Source of the DNA: Eledone cirrhosa
Taxonomy: Eukaryota; Mollusca; Cephalopoda; Octopoda; Eledonidae
Length of the DNA stretch: 64,000 nt
NCBI GenBank assembly: GCA_964016885.1
Contig: OZ024742.1
Span: 118,943,896-119,007,895, forward strand
Direction: 5' to 3'
Part shown: positions 10,310 to 21,090 of the stretch, one piece after another
How the letters are laid out: each line of letters starts with the position of its first letter
Position numbering within the stretch: the first letter of the stretch is position 1
Notes under the pieces: generated by a model
What the model saw: only the letters and a program-made list of their open reading frames with translations
The model's database searches: none
Told to the model about the DNA's origin: nothing
Made by a program: the position numbers and the translations under genes

Positions 10310-11915
10310 ACTGCCAAACACTATGAACATAACGAATGAAATTTGCAACAACTGCGTAAACAGCAATAACACTAACCATGTTAGGGCTGCACATGGTGGT
10401 GGGGTGGCTGGTGCGGCCATGTTCGAGACCCCCCCACCCCCACCGCCATCAAGCAATCGCACTACAGGAAAAAGAATGAGTTACCACACTTAATGTTGGC
10501 ACTCTAACAGGTAGATCTGGTGAGATAGCGGAGATGCTGGAGAGAAGGCATGTGGATGTGTGCTGTGTGCAAGAGGTGAGATGGGGATGTGCCTCACAGG
10601 CAAACATCGTAGTTATAAGCTTTTCTGGGTGGGTAAAGATGATGGGTTAGGTGGGGTGGGCATATTACTGGCTGAGAGGTGGATCAATAAGACAATAGAG
10701 GTAGTTAGAGTTAGTGATAGAATAATTAAGCTTAGATTAGTTGTAGGCAAGAGACTACTGACAATCATCTCTGCCTAGGCAGGCCTAGGTAAAGAATAGA
10801 AAGACTGCTTTTACGAGCAACTTTTACAAACAGCCTCAATGACAGAGGACAGAGACATCGTTATGCTAACAGGGAACTTCAATGGACATGTTGGACGGCT
10901 CCAGGATGGATACACTGGGGTACATGGTGGGCACGGTTACGGCTCAAGAAATGAAGGAGTGAGGCTTCTTGAGTTTTGTGATGCAAATACACTAAACATT
11001 TGCAATACTAACTTCCAGAAGCCTACCAACCACCTAATAACCTACAAATCAGGTGAGCACATAAGCCAGATTGACTTCCTGCTAGTTAGACAACGAGACA
11101 GACAGATGGTGTCAAATACTAAGGCATACCCTGGGGAAGAATGTACCCCACAGTATAGGTTAGTCATTAGTGACATGAGAAAGAATGAGACATACAGGAA
11201 GGTGTGGAAAAGAAAGGTCTGGAAGCTAAAAGACTTTCATTAAAATATAAATTTAGCAAAGCCCTTCAAGACGTGTATGACGAAAAAGAAGACGATTTAG
11301 AGTGTATGACATAGGTGATAACTGGAATTTCTTATGTGACAACTTACTGCAGTCTATTGAAGAAACTTGTGATTGGAACAGAGCTTCAACCAGACAGAGA
11401 GTGACCTGGTGGTGGAACAGCACAGTAGATAGGGCCATTAGAGACAAAAGACTGGTATGGAAGGCTTGGAAAAATGGTGAGAGTAGGGAAGGATACACAG
11501 TCACTAAAAGGGAAGCTAGATGTCAAGTGTACTTAGCACGCAGAGAGGCTGAGAGTAGGATGTTTCAGATTATGAAAGTGGCAGAAAGAATATTAGCACA
11601 ACTGATTAGAGAAAGGGTCAAATTAGATGAGATGCAGTTTGGTTTTGTGCCTCGGAAAAGTATGGTATGGACATGTGATGCTCATGGAGGATGACCGCTG
11701 GGTAAATAAGTGCCAAGAAATCCCAGTAGAAGGTAGATCACATAAAACATGAGCGGAGGTGGTGAGAGCAAACCTCATATCGCTGAAACTCACCTAGGAG
11801 ATGACGAAGGACCGTCACAAGTGGAGAGATGCTATGCTGAATAGGACCCGTCCAACCCTTGCAAGTAGGGAAAAGCGGACGTAAAATGATGATGATGATG
11901 ATGATATATATAATA
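10310..11915 (+). mobile_element. RTE-like LINE family 2, plus copy with endonuclease domain, internally deleted
   Basis: It is the only copy in the window reaching the N-terminal region. The APE-type endonuclease is seen as CARGEMGMCLTGKHRSYKLF and VGKDDGLGGVGILLAERW (10,560-10,778), then IVMLTGNFNGHVGRLQDG and EHISQIDFLLVR (10,839-11,243). A pre-RT region follows (11,302-11,570), then a jump to [14 protein letters not shown], another jump to the C-terminal domain, and the family 3' end LASREKRT* with (ATG)n at 11,885-11,905. The frame is broken at several points. A proline/C run at 10,429-10,444 precedes the coding region. Confidence 0.85.
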
Positions 11916-11937
11916 TATATATATATAATATATATAT

Positions 11938-11997
11938 ATTATTCAAAATATTAACAAATGAAAAATATTCTCATAATCAAAATATATACTTTATCTC
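11938..11997. repeat. Left arm of a 60 bp inverted repeat enclosing 4.3 kb
   Basis: It contains TTCAAAATATTAACAAATGA and CATAATCAAAATATATAC, the near-perfect reverse complement of 16,206-16,265. Confidence 0.85.
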
Positions 11998-12177
11998 CTT
12001 ATAATATATAACCAGCAATTTCTCTGTCTGTCTGTCCGACAGTGGAAACACGTGCGCGTGTGCGAATGTTTTTTGCGCACGCGTAGAGAGAGAGTGAGAG
12101 AGTGAGAGTGAAAGAAAGAGACAGACTACAAGAGGGGGATAGCGTGAGGGAGAGAGGGGGGAATTGAGGAGTGCTAC

Positions 12178-12383
12178 AGAAACATATATACATTTCTGTG
12201 TGTGTGTAATATATATATATATACATACACAGAAATATATATATATACACATAGAAATATATATACATTTCTGTGTGTGTAATATATATATATATACACA
12301 CAGAAATATATATATACATTTCTGTGTGTGTAATATATATATATATATACACACACAGAAATATATATACATTTCTGTGTGTG

Positions 12384-12448
<65 letters not shown>

Positions 12449-12535
12449 CAGAAATGTATATATATTTCTGTGTGTATATATATATATATTACACACACAG
12501 AAATGTATATATATATACACACAGAAATATATATA
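12178..12535. repeat. Array of palindromic 45-50 bp units with a long central TA tract
   Basis: Units contain ACACAGAAATATATATACA joined to TTTCTGTGTGT, themselves near-perfect palindromes, separated by (TA)n. Unit polarity reverses across the (TA) tract of about 60 bp at 12,384-12,441, so the whole block is a large palindrome. Apparent Tyr/Ile open frames here occur on both strands and are artefacts. Confidence 0.9.
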
Positions 12536-12559
12536 CATCCCTTAGCTTCTGTACTGTAT

Positions 12560-12770
12560 CTGTTGCTATCTCTCTCTCTCTCTCCAGCTATCCCTCTCTT
12601 TTAGTCTGTCTGTTTCTCTCACTCTCACTCTTTCTCTTTGTAACACACTAATATTCCTCCCCTCTATCGCTGTGCCGAATGGGGAGATGGAGGAGGAGGA
12701 GGAGGAGAGAGTCACTTTGTCACTTCACCTCTGCCTTTCTTTCTCTCCCCTCTCACTCCCTCATTACGTA
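12560..12770. repeat. Low-complexity CT-rich and GAG-rich tract
   Basis: TCTC-rich stretches at 12,570-12,640 and a GGA/GAG run at 12,688-12,710; no coding potential supported. Confidence 0.7.
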
Positions 12771-12781
12771 CAGACATTAGG

Positions 12782-12985
12782 GCGGTGGATTGGCAGAATC
12801 TGTAGAGAGTCGGACACCATGCTTCATAGCATGGAGTTACGTCCCTTCACGGTCTGAGTTCAAATACCGCCGAGGTTAACTTTGCCTTTCATCCTCACGG
12901 GGCCGATAAAATAAAGTACCAGTAATGTACTGGGTAATTGCTGGCCTTGTGCCAAAAGTAGAAACAATTATTAGAAACATTGCTT
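12782..12985 (+). mobile_element. tRNA-derived SINE, well preserved
   Basis: A-box region GATTGGCAGAATCTGTAGAG, B-box region GGTCTGAGTTCAAATAC (about 12,851), then GAGGTTAACTTTGCCTTTC, GATAAAATAAAGTACCAGT and the 3' domain GGCCTTGTGCCAAAAGTAG ending AAACAATTATT. Same family as 34,923-35,112 (minus) and 44,850-45,028 (plus). Confidence 0.85.
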
Positions 12986-13089
12986 CATTTTTACATATCT
13001 AAGCATTAGTAAAATAACTAATAATTTCAAAAGTAATTTTTCAATTCCAATTGTTATGAACAGCAAAACATTAATAATAATTTTGTTCT

Positions 13090-13339
13090 AAGAAATATAT
13101 ATACATTTCTGTGTGTGTAATATATATATATATCTACACACAGAAATATATATACATTTCTGTGTGTGTAATATATATATATACACACAGAAATATATAT
13201 ACATTTCTGTGTGTATAATATATATATATATACACACACAGAAATATATATATATACACACAGAAATATATATACATTTCTGTGTGTGTAATATATATAT
13301 ATACACACACAGAAATATATATACATTTCTGTGTGTGTA

Positions 13340-13372
<33 letters not shown>

Positions 13373-13416
13373 GAAATATATATACATTTCTGTGTGTGTA
13401 ATATATATATATATAA
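13090..13416. repeat. Second array of palindromic CA/TA units
   Basis: About seven units of the 12,178-12,535 type in a single polarity. The array joins directly to a LINE fragment at 13,417. A further half unit lies at 14,320-14,335. Confidence 0.9.
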
Positions 13417-14308
13417 AATGAAAGGCAGATTGTACGATGCCTGCATACGAACAGCAATGTTGCATGGCAGTGAGACCTGGGCATTGTGTGCAGAGGATAT
13501 ACGCAGACTAGAGAGGAACGAAGCTTGCATGCTCCGCTGGATGTGTAACAGTAATATATGTGAACGGCAAAGCATAAACGAACTAAGGAAAAAATTAGAG
13601 ATAAGATGGATCAGATGTTGTTTACTCGAGAGAAGGCTACGTTGGTATGGACACGTGATGCGTATGAAGGATGATAGCTGTATAACAAAGTGCAGGGCAA
13701 TGGGGATGGACGGTGGCCGCGGAATAGGCAGACCCAGAAAAACCTGGGACGAGCTGATAAACTCCGACCTCACACACTTACACCTCTCCAAGACAATGTC
13801 ACTGGACCGAGACCTTTGGCGGTACTCAGTAACAGAGAAGACCCGCCTTACCACCGAGACCTTTGGCGGTACTCAGTAACAGAGAAGACCCGCCTTACCT
13901 AAATATATAGTAAAACCTACTCCAGCCAGTAGGCATCTCTAACAAAATACACCCCGTCCCACCCCCACCACCCCCACCCCATCCACACCACCCCGTTCTA
14001 TGTAAAGTTATGTTGGTGCCGCGCCATCCAGGCCGAAACAAATGAGATCGTGTAGGTGTCACGACAAAAAACACACAGTCCACGCTGTAATGTGGCCGTG
14101 TAGGCAACACGGTAAAAACCTCCCAGACCCACACTGTAAATGTGGTTGGTGTTAGGAAGGGCATCCAACTGTAGAAAACCTGCCAGACAGTCCTATGCGA
14201 GCAAGACAATCACTCTTGCCTCAAGTGGGACTACCCCCGTCCAAACCCATGCAAGCGTGGAACACGGACGTTAAACGTTGATGATGATGATGATGATGAT
14301 GATGATAT
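13417..14308 (+). pseudogene. RTE-like LINE family 2, C-terminal coding region and 3' UTR
   Basis: The frame reads [50 protein letters not shown] and [20 protein letters not shown], the C-terminal domain of this LINE. The last stretch (DRDLWRYSVTEKTRLT) is duplicated in tandem (about 13,810-13,900). A 3' UTR with CACACAGTCCACGCTGTAAT units and the end AACCCATGCAAGCGTGG leads to (ATG)n at 14,280-14,305. Confidence 0.9.
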
Positions 14309-14841
14309 ATATATATATATACACACACAGAAATATATGGGCATTTCTCTGTTTGTCTGTCTGTCTGTCTGTCCTTCCCTAAAACTCAAATGTAGGTGCT
14401 ACAGAAATATTACCTTCCACTTCCTTTCTCCACTTTGGTACTACCAAGAGAAACACTGTCGCTATAGAAACATTACCTTCCCCTCTCCACTGACTTTGGT
14501 CACTGAGGCCGAGAGAATCGCTGGTTGCTATAGAGACACCTTGCACAAGCCAGAAGTAACCAGTTCGAGGCGGTTCTGACTTGACACCATGCCAAGGACC
14601 ATTTGAAGATATATTTCCATCGTTATATCATAACGTTTATGTATCATAACGTTTATATTTCCGTCACTAATCTCTTTTTCTCCTTTTTCGTTTTAACATA
14701 TATTTATTTCAAAGATTTCACCGTATAGATAACATATATATTTATACATGCATAAAAGATACACCGAGAGACGGTGAACATGTGGTGCCGAAAACATTTC
14801 TCATCCAAATCTCAACAATATCAGTGTTTACACTAGATTTG

Positions 14842-14878
14842 CTAGCAGAAAACCGCCAACCGGGTGGTTTTCTGCTAG
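14842..14878 (+). mobile_element. Helitron-like 3' terminal hairpin ending CTAG
   Basis: The arms CTAGCAGAAAACC and GGTTTTCTGCTAG are a perfect 13 bp inverted repeat around a short loop. The 3' arm ends CTAG and is followed directly by T, the expected Helitron 3' end and target base. The 5' end of this upstream element could not be placed. Confidence 0.6.
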
Positions 14879-15186
14879 TCTATATATATAAAACTGAGGA
14901 TGTCTGTCTGTGTGTGTGTGAGTTTGAATCCCTAAAACTAGAGAACCACCCAACCGACTGTTTTCAAACTTTACACATGTAATACTTATGTTTCAGGGAG
15001 TGTTCTGAGCACAAAAAATTTCAAATTTTCAATGTCCTAGGGACCGCATTAGGCGATTTAGCAATCTCTCTCTATAATTCTTAGTCTTTCTCTTTTTAGA
15101 TAGATACATACATATAACGTCGCGCCCTTATAATATCTGTCTGTATGTCTGGCTGTCTGCATTACGTCACTTCCCTTAGGATGTCT

Positions 15187-15217
<31 letters not shown>

Positions 15218-15819
15218 AGTTTGAATCCCTAAAACTCGAGAAGTACCCAACCGATTTTTTTCAGACTTTACATGTGTATTACTTATGTTTCAGGAAGTGT
15301 TATGCACATAAAAAAATTCAACTTTTTAAAATCTCCTAGGGCTCGCATTAGGGGAAAAACTGCGTTTTTAAAGATTTTTAGGGGTTTTTTGAGGCGTTAC
15401 GTCTGATCGATTTCCTTGAAATTGTAACTATGTATTAGTCAGTCTCTTCTTCATACCGTCAGCAAAGAAAATCCAACTTTCTTATGGCCTAGGGGCCGCA
15501 TTAGGTGAAAAACTTCATTTTTTCAGCTTCTTAGGGCTTTTTGGAGGCTTTACGTCTAGCCGATTTTCCCGAAATTTAAAGGCATATTATGCGCATAAAA
15601 AAAAAATTCATTTTCTTGATCCCCTAGGGCCGGCATTAGGTGAAAACCTGCATTTTTCCTGCTTCTTCGAGGAAAATGTTAAAGATTATCCAGCCATCAG
15701 AGTATTCGGTTTATTTTCTTTACATATTGTCCAGGCATGCAGTTTTTCCACAATTAGGTCTGTTGGCGGTCCGCGTTCCAAAATACCTTAACCCGTGCAA
15801 CGCCGGGTACCACTGCTAG
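14879..15819 (+). mobile_element. Non-autonomous Helitron
   Basis: It begins TCTATATATATAAAACTGAG and ends with the GC-rich hairpin region ACCCGTGCAACGCCGGGT followed by ACCACTGCTAG|T, the Helitron 3' signature. No coding capacity is seen. Inside are repeated 170-200 bp modules starting near TTTGAATCCCTAAAACT (14,927 and 15,222) and CCTAGGGGCCGCATTAGG (15,046, 15,338, 15,488 and 15,625). Confidence 0.85.
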
Positions 15820-15831
15820 TTATATATATTT

Positions 15832-16202
15832 CAAAGGTATTGTGTTGTTTTTTTTCAGTACGTCCTCATCAGACAAAATATATTATTTGAAATATGACAT
15901 ACCACTACGGTCTTGATTATTCAATTCCAATATTGGCAGTGATTTATTTCATCAAATCTCAACGTTTATATACCACAAATAATATGATAAACTTAAAGAA
16001 CAAAAGGACGTTGAGCAAATTAGAGATATAAGAGAGGGTGTAAAGAAGAGGAAAGGTAAGAAAAAAAAAAAAATATTGTATATAAATAAATAAAGACCGT
16101 ATAAAAATAAATAATGACCGTAGCGGTATGTCATATATCAAATCATATATTTTGTCTGATGAGGACGTACTGAAAAAAAAAACACAGTACCTTTGAAATA
16201 TA
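15832..16202. mobile_element. Fold-back element with arms of about 83 bp
   Basis: The left arm (15,832-15,915) contains TTTCAAAGGTATTGTG and CAGTACGTCCTCATCAGAC, and ends in ACCACTACGGTC. The right arm (about 16,119-16,202) is its reverse complement with about ten differences. The loop is about 200 bp. Confidence 0.85.
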
Positions 16203-16205
16203 TAT

Positions 16206-16265
16206 AATAAAGTATATATTTTGATTATGAGAATATTTTTCATTTGTTAATATTTTGAATAATAT
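16206..16265. repeat. Right arm of the 60 bp inverted repeat
   Basis: Reverse complement of 11,938-11,997 (GTATATATTTTGATTATGAG, then CATTTGTTAATATTTTGAA). Confidence 0.85.
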
Positions 16266-16997
16266 TAAAAACTCCAGGAAAAATCTTGTTGAGTGCTTCT
16301 AATCTATTGTAAAATTGTATTCATTGAGTAATCAACGAACCATACTAATCTTTGGTTATAATATGTATGTGTTTGTGAGTGCGTGTGTGTGTAAAGCAAG
16401 GTTTTGTATGATAGAACCAATAGCAGTTTAATGTCAAAGGGGTTAATATATTAACATTATAGTAGTTATGTGAGCAAGTTCTCAGTATCTGAAGCCTACA
16501 TTTCAATACTAGTTGGAATCATTCACTTGATCGCTACCATTCATCTCTATAACCTTTCCATTAAAATTCAGGTTTCCTGTCAATATAAATCCATAATTTT
16601 CTTTTTATAATGGAAAGAAAAAAAATACTATACCATGGTTTTCAGTTAACATTTACCTTTATTTACAGATGTATAAAAATTTGGAAATGTAAGAATCCCA
16701 AACACAGAAAAATAACTGCAATAGTAGTTGTTCACTATAGATAATAGCTGAGAAAATAAGGTACATCCACTCCCAGAAACAGAAAAAAAGTGGCCAGGGG
16801 TGCCTACAAAGAATTGAACCTCATATCTATTGAATACAAATGCATATTTCTATCTTTTATTAGTTTTCATTTTGCATGTTAGTCTTCAGTCTATTATTTG
16901 GAGAATGTTTTGCTTAGTAACCTTGTGGCAAGGTGAGACTAATACATTCTCAATTGTTATTTGAAATCATTTAACTTCATGGCTAATATACTCTAGA

Positions 16998-17100
16998 GCA
17001 GAGGTTTTCAAAGTGGGTGCTACTGCCCCCCCCCCCCCCCTTCGTGGGATCCCAGGGGCGCTGGGGCCTAAGGGGGCAGTAGAGATTATATAATACTGTA
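16998..17100. mobile_element. One end of a hAT-type element with C16 run
   Basis: CAGAGGTTTTCAAAGTGGG at 17,000 is a typical hAT terminus, followed by a poly-C run at about 17,024-17,040 and a fold-back GGGGGCAGTAG. The other end was not found; the LINE fragment at 17,374 may have truncated it. Confidence 0.6.
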
Positions 17101-17373
17101 CTATATTAAATATCAAATGATACACATTATATATAATTATAGTAAAATAAAATAAATATTTATTTATACATAGTATATATTATCTTATATCTACCTATCG
17201 AGATAGAGGAAGTTGTGTACCAGTCGCGCTGGTAAGTTTTTGTCTTTTTATTTATAAAAAACAAAAATTTTTGTTTAAAAAAATATACTGCTGGAAAGAT
17301 TGACCCTCCGACTAAATTGTCAGTGGGTGGGTCATTGAAATTTTCAGATAATTTATAACAAATTGTTTTTAGG

Positions 17374-17884
17374 CGTACAACCAAGCGCATACCCTCCATC
17401 AGGCATCTACCATACTCTGAACGCCTTGCTTCCCTGGGCATGGATACATTGAAGCTCCGACGCCTGGCAACTGACTTGGTAAACACCCACAAAATTGTTA
17501 ACCATCTTGCCAACAACAACCCTGAGCACCTTTTTGATTTCCATGTGTCTAACACACGTGGACATGCCCACAAAGTCAGAAAACAGCACAGTTCCCATGA
17601 CTTTCGGAAACATTTTTTCACGCTCAGAGTTGCTCAAGCATGGAACAAACTATCTGCATCAGTTGTTAGCTGTCGAGACACTGCATCCTTTAAAACCTCC
17701 ATGCTTCCCGAGATTCGTCAACACTACACCTAATATTCCCCTTCCATACACATACACACATGTATATCATGACTCATACACTATTCACTTCCCTGACATT
17801 TGTATATTATTCTATGTACTATACATGCACCTTTGACGAGTTGTAGTGCACCTGTGCACTTTACACAATAATTTCATTATTATT
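17374..17884 (+). pseudogene. LINE-1F (Jockey/CR1-group) C-terminal fragment
   Basis: The frame reads TLKLRRLATDLVNTHKIVNH, then [39 protein letters not shown] and FKTSMLPEIRQHYT*, the conserved C-terminal domain. A 3' UTR follows, ending GCACTTTACACAATAATTTC with TTA repeats. The Helitron 3' terminus abuts it at 17,886. Confidence 0.9.
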
Positions 17885-18247
17885 ACTAGCTGACGTACCC
17901 GGCTTCGCCCGGGTAATCAGATGATAAGAGAAGACAGGTAAAAGAGAAAATGACTGTATTGGATGTTTGTCTGGTTACAGTATGAGGCGAGTCCGTGGTG
18001 TTGTGTAATACCAAAAACAGTAAAAAAAATCTTCCAGATATACCAGACTCTTCCTTATATCGTTTGTGCATAGTATATGAACAATTCTAGGTGCTCCCAC
18101 CTAGAATAGTGACATCTAGCAGATGGTTCATCTTCTGCCTAACTGTAAAACGTGTATCATTGCATAAGACGTGATTGTTCCACGTTTCTCAAAAGGATGA
18201 TGGAAGTTCCAATCTTTTATATTATATGTAGATATAGATATAGATAA

Positions 18248-18292
18248 TTAATATAAAAGATGTCCGTCAATGTAAAAAAGGTCCCTATTTAC
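18248..18292 (+). repeat. Direct repeat, left copy
   Basis: AATATAAAAGATGTCCGTCA and then GTCCCTATTTACT. The same about 45 bp word occurs in the same orientation at 23,507-23,551, so the pair brackets the Helitron coding region. Confidence 0.85.
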
Positions 18293-18608
18293 TTGAAATG
18301 GTTTATACAAATGCCAAGTTAATATGGATATGGATAACATGCTTATCTATAAGTGGTCAGCTATAATAATAAAACAACAAATTATATGACACAAAAATTT
18401 ATTCAGTAATTTCCAGGCTCTTAGCCACTGAGTAATAGACAGTCAATGTTGCCCAGAGTTCAACTTGGGGAGGTGGCCTGGTTTGAACTCCAAATGGCGG
18501 ATCCTTCTACTTCGAAAATAGAATCGTTTTTCAATATTACTCTATAGGATCCAACCTTTTTGCCAGACTCAGCATATGATGAGGTTTTATTACCACCGCA
18601 ATCAGAAG

Positions 18609-18955
18609 CGATAAATTTGAAGGCAATTTCTACCAATACTTGTTGGTTTTTATTGCTCATTATCGACAATAAATGACATTGAACAGAAATGATAACTCTG
18701 TCAAAGCTCACAATACTGATCAAAGCACACCAATGTCTGAATCATTTACGTCGAATATTCATAGCAGTGAAGGCAATTTCTACCAATACTTGTTGGTATT
18801 TATTGCGCAACATAGCAGTGAAAGCAATTTTTACCAATACTTGTTTGCTTTTATTGATCATAATGACATTAAATGACATTGAACATAAATGATAACTCTG
18901 TCAAAGCTCACAATACTGATGACAGGACACCAATGTCCGAATCATTTACGTCACT
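18609..18955. repeat. Imperfect duplication within the Helitron 3' region
   Basis: The segment from GATAACTCTGTCAAAGCTCA to CGAATCATTTACGTC occurs at 18,689-18,754 and again at 18,890-18,955. The flanking GCAATTTCTACCAATACTTG occurs three times (about 18,622, 18,773 and 18,824). Confidence 0.85.
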
Positions 18956-20914
18956 TATTGATAGCATTAAAGATATGTATACATCAGCTCAAAGCTTCAT
19001 TATAGACAATATTCAGGGTTGTTCCTCTGTTAGTGGTATCAATTGCAAATGTTATACAATCAGGATCGCACACTCGAGATACAGCAACATACAGTTACCC
19101 ATGGCTGACTGCTGGATCATTCAAGTAGACACCGACTCGCTTGAAAGTCTGTCCCTGTGCCTTGTTGACAGTCATGGAGAAAGTCAAATTGACAGGAAAC
19201 TGTCTCCTTTGCCAAATGAATGGCAGGAGATCCTCGGAATGAGAACCAATTCCTCTCTGCATGGGAGTTTAGCTTCTAAAACTCTTCCGTTAATCAATCT
19301 CTCAACAATCAATCTAGTACCATTGCAAAGACCCATTTTATGATTGATATTTCTAAGCAATATAATCGGCATACCCTTTTTCAACCTCAAAATATGTGGG
19401 GGAAATCCGGGTATTTGAAGTGAATTCAGATACTCAGTGGGAACATCCATATTGTTCTGCTGATTAAGCTCCATTGCATCCACACTGACGGTCAACCATT
19501 CCTCCCCAGGAAACATTCCGGTTACTTGTGAATTTATTTCATCGACCGTTGCATTCGTATGAGTTAGAATAACGCGTTCCGATATCCAGGAGATATTCTG
19601 CCAAAAAGCATTCAAATTAGGGAACACCCTGTCAATCAATGCTTGGCGGTCCTGTGGCATGACCAAATGGTCTGGGATTCTTACAGTCTGATTATCACCA
19701 ACGTGTGGCAATTCATCATTTCCCATCTGCATTAACCATCGGCTGTATGTCTCAGCCTCTTCGTTTTGCCCGAATATACGAAGTCGCATATTATCGTGTA
19801 ATCGCAAAACTCTGAAATGGCGTCACAATGGAGACCTTTTCAGACATGCATCGACAATTTGCGCTCTTTGAGCATTCCTAACAATCGGTAGCACCTGTCT
19901 GAAATCGCCACCAAGAACGATAGTCTTACCACCAAATGGCAGATCACTACTGCAGATATCTCTCAAAGTTCTGTCCAATGCCCCCAGCAAATATCTGTGT
20001 GCCATCCATTGGAGCATCGTCCCAAATAATCAGAGACATATTGCGTATAAGGCCCCCGAGTTCACTTTGTCCTGTAATGTTACAGACACTCAACTCATCC
20101 GGAGCCAATGGAGCCTTGAAGCATGAGTGGAAGGTCCTTCCACCACTCAGCAAAGTGGACGCGATCCCACTGGTGGCCACAGGGAGAGCAATCTTCCTCT
20201 GAGCTCTGACTGCCGATAACATAGTGTTGAAACAGAATGTCTTTCCGGTGCCTCCTGAAGCATCTATGAAAGCACAAAGCTGCTCATTAGTGGAAATCGA
20301 GTGGAGAACGCCATCGACCAATTCTCTCTGAGATTGGGTCAACATTGGCATACGTTAATCCACAATACGTTGCTGTTCCAGTGGATCAAAGTGGAATAGT
20401 TCCCTCCGATCGAGTGGCAACTGTCTAAGCTGCAATCTCATGTTCAATGCTAAGACACGTTACCGCATTTCTTCATCAGGAATTGGCAAATTGAAATCTG
20501 TTAAACATTTGAAATGAACAGTTGCTCAATATTGAGCAAAACAATAGCTTTCATCAAATTTTCATCATCGACCTGAAGATGATGCCTAAAATCATCAGCG
20601 ATAATTCCCCAATGGCGTTCAAATAATTCTCTTGGATCGGCAGGATTGCAGAATCCTAGAATCGTGACAAACAACTGCCTTATTTGAGCTGGCATAAGTG
20701 TTGTTCCTGCAGCTTCCATGGCGTCATCCTGAAGGAGTCCCAGATGCTGACACACAGCCTGGTATGTTTCATATTCCACGCCATTGATTGTTTTCAAATC
20801 AGCGAAGCTCTGTTTACCTCTCGAAAAATCATTATGCAACAGAATTCTGAGATAAAACACATCACCAGATGCTGGATGGACGTTACAAACCCGTCCAATA
20901 GTCATGAATCTCAA
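18950..20914 (-). pseudogene. Helitron Pif1-like helicase domain
   Basis: Minus order: 20,914-20,501 (IGRVCNVHPASGDVFYLRIL, then LLHNDFSRGKQSFADLKTI), 20,351-19,947 with Walker A in DASGGTGKTFCFNTML (about 20,240-20,262) and the Walker B region LIIWDDAP, 20,017-19,823 with [11 protein letters not shown], and 19,807-19,184 with the later helicase motifs; the frame continues after a break as TVNKAQGQTFKRVG and YVAVSRVCDPD (about 19,060-19,170). This is a 5'-3' SF1B helicase, expected to unwind the donor strand during Helitron transposition. At least four frame breaks. Confidence 0.88.
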
Positions 20915-21090
20915 CTTTTGTTTTCTATCATTCCATTTCTTTCCCTTCTTATCCCACGTATAGGGAGAAGGGAAATCGCAGTTAGAGTTGCCTTTGATCC
21001 GGGTTCAAAGCATGTTCCCTATTATGCTTGAACCACTCTGTCAATTCCATCTTAGGAGGTGGTGCGTCAGCCTATTCTCTAAGTGAACCG

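Noticed and set aside
12782..12870. Genuine tRNA gene
   Set aside because: A and B boxes are present but the cloverleaf does not close and the SINE body follows.
11977..13484. Long open frames on both strands rich in Tyr-Ile-His repeats
   Set aside because: They are translations of the palindromic TA/CA minisatellite, occur in several frames of both strands at once, and have no normal protein composition.
15160..15220. (GT)n tract as a regulatory element
   Set aside because: It is an internal part of the non-autonomous Helitron and microsatellite expansion is a sufficient explanation.
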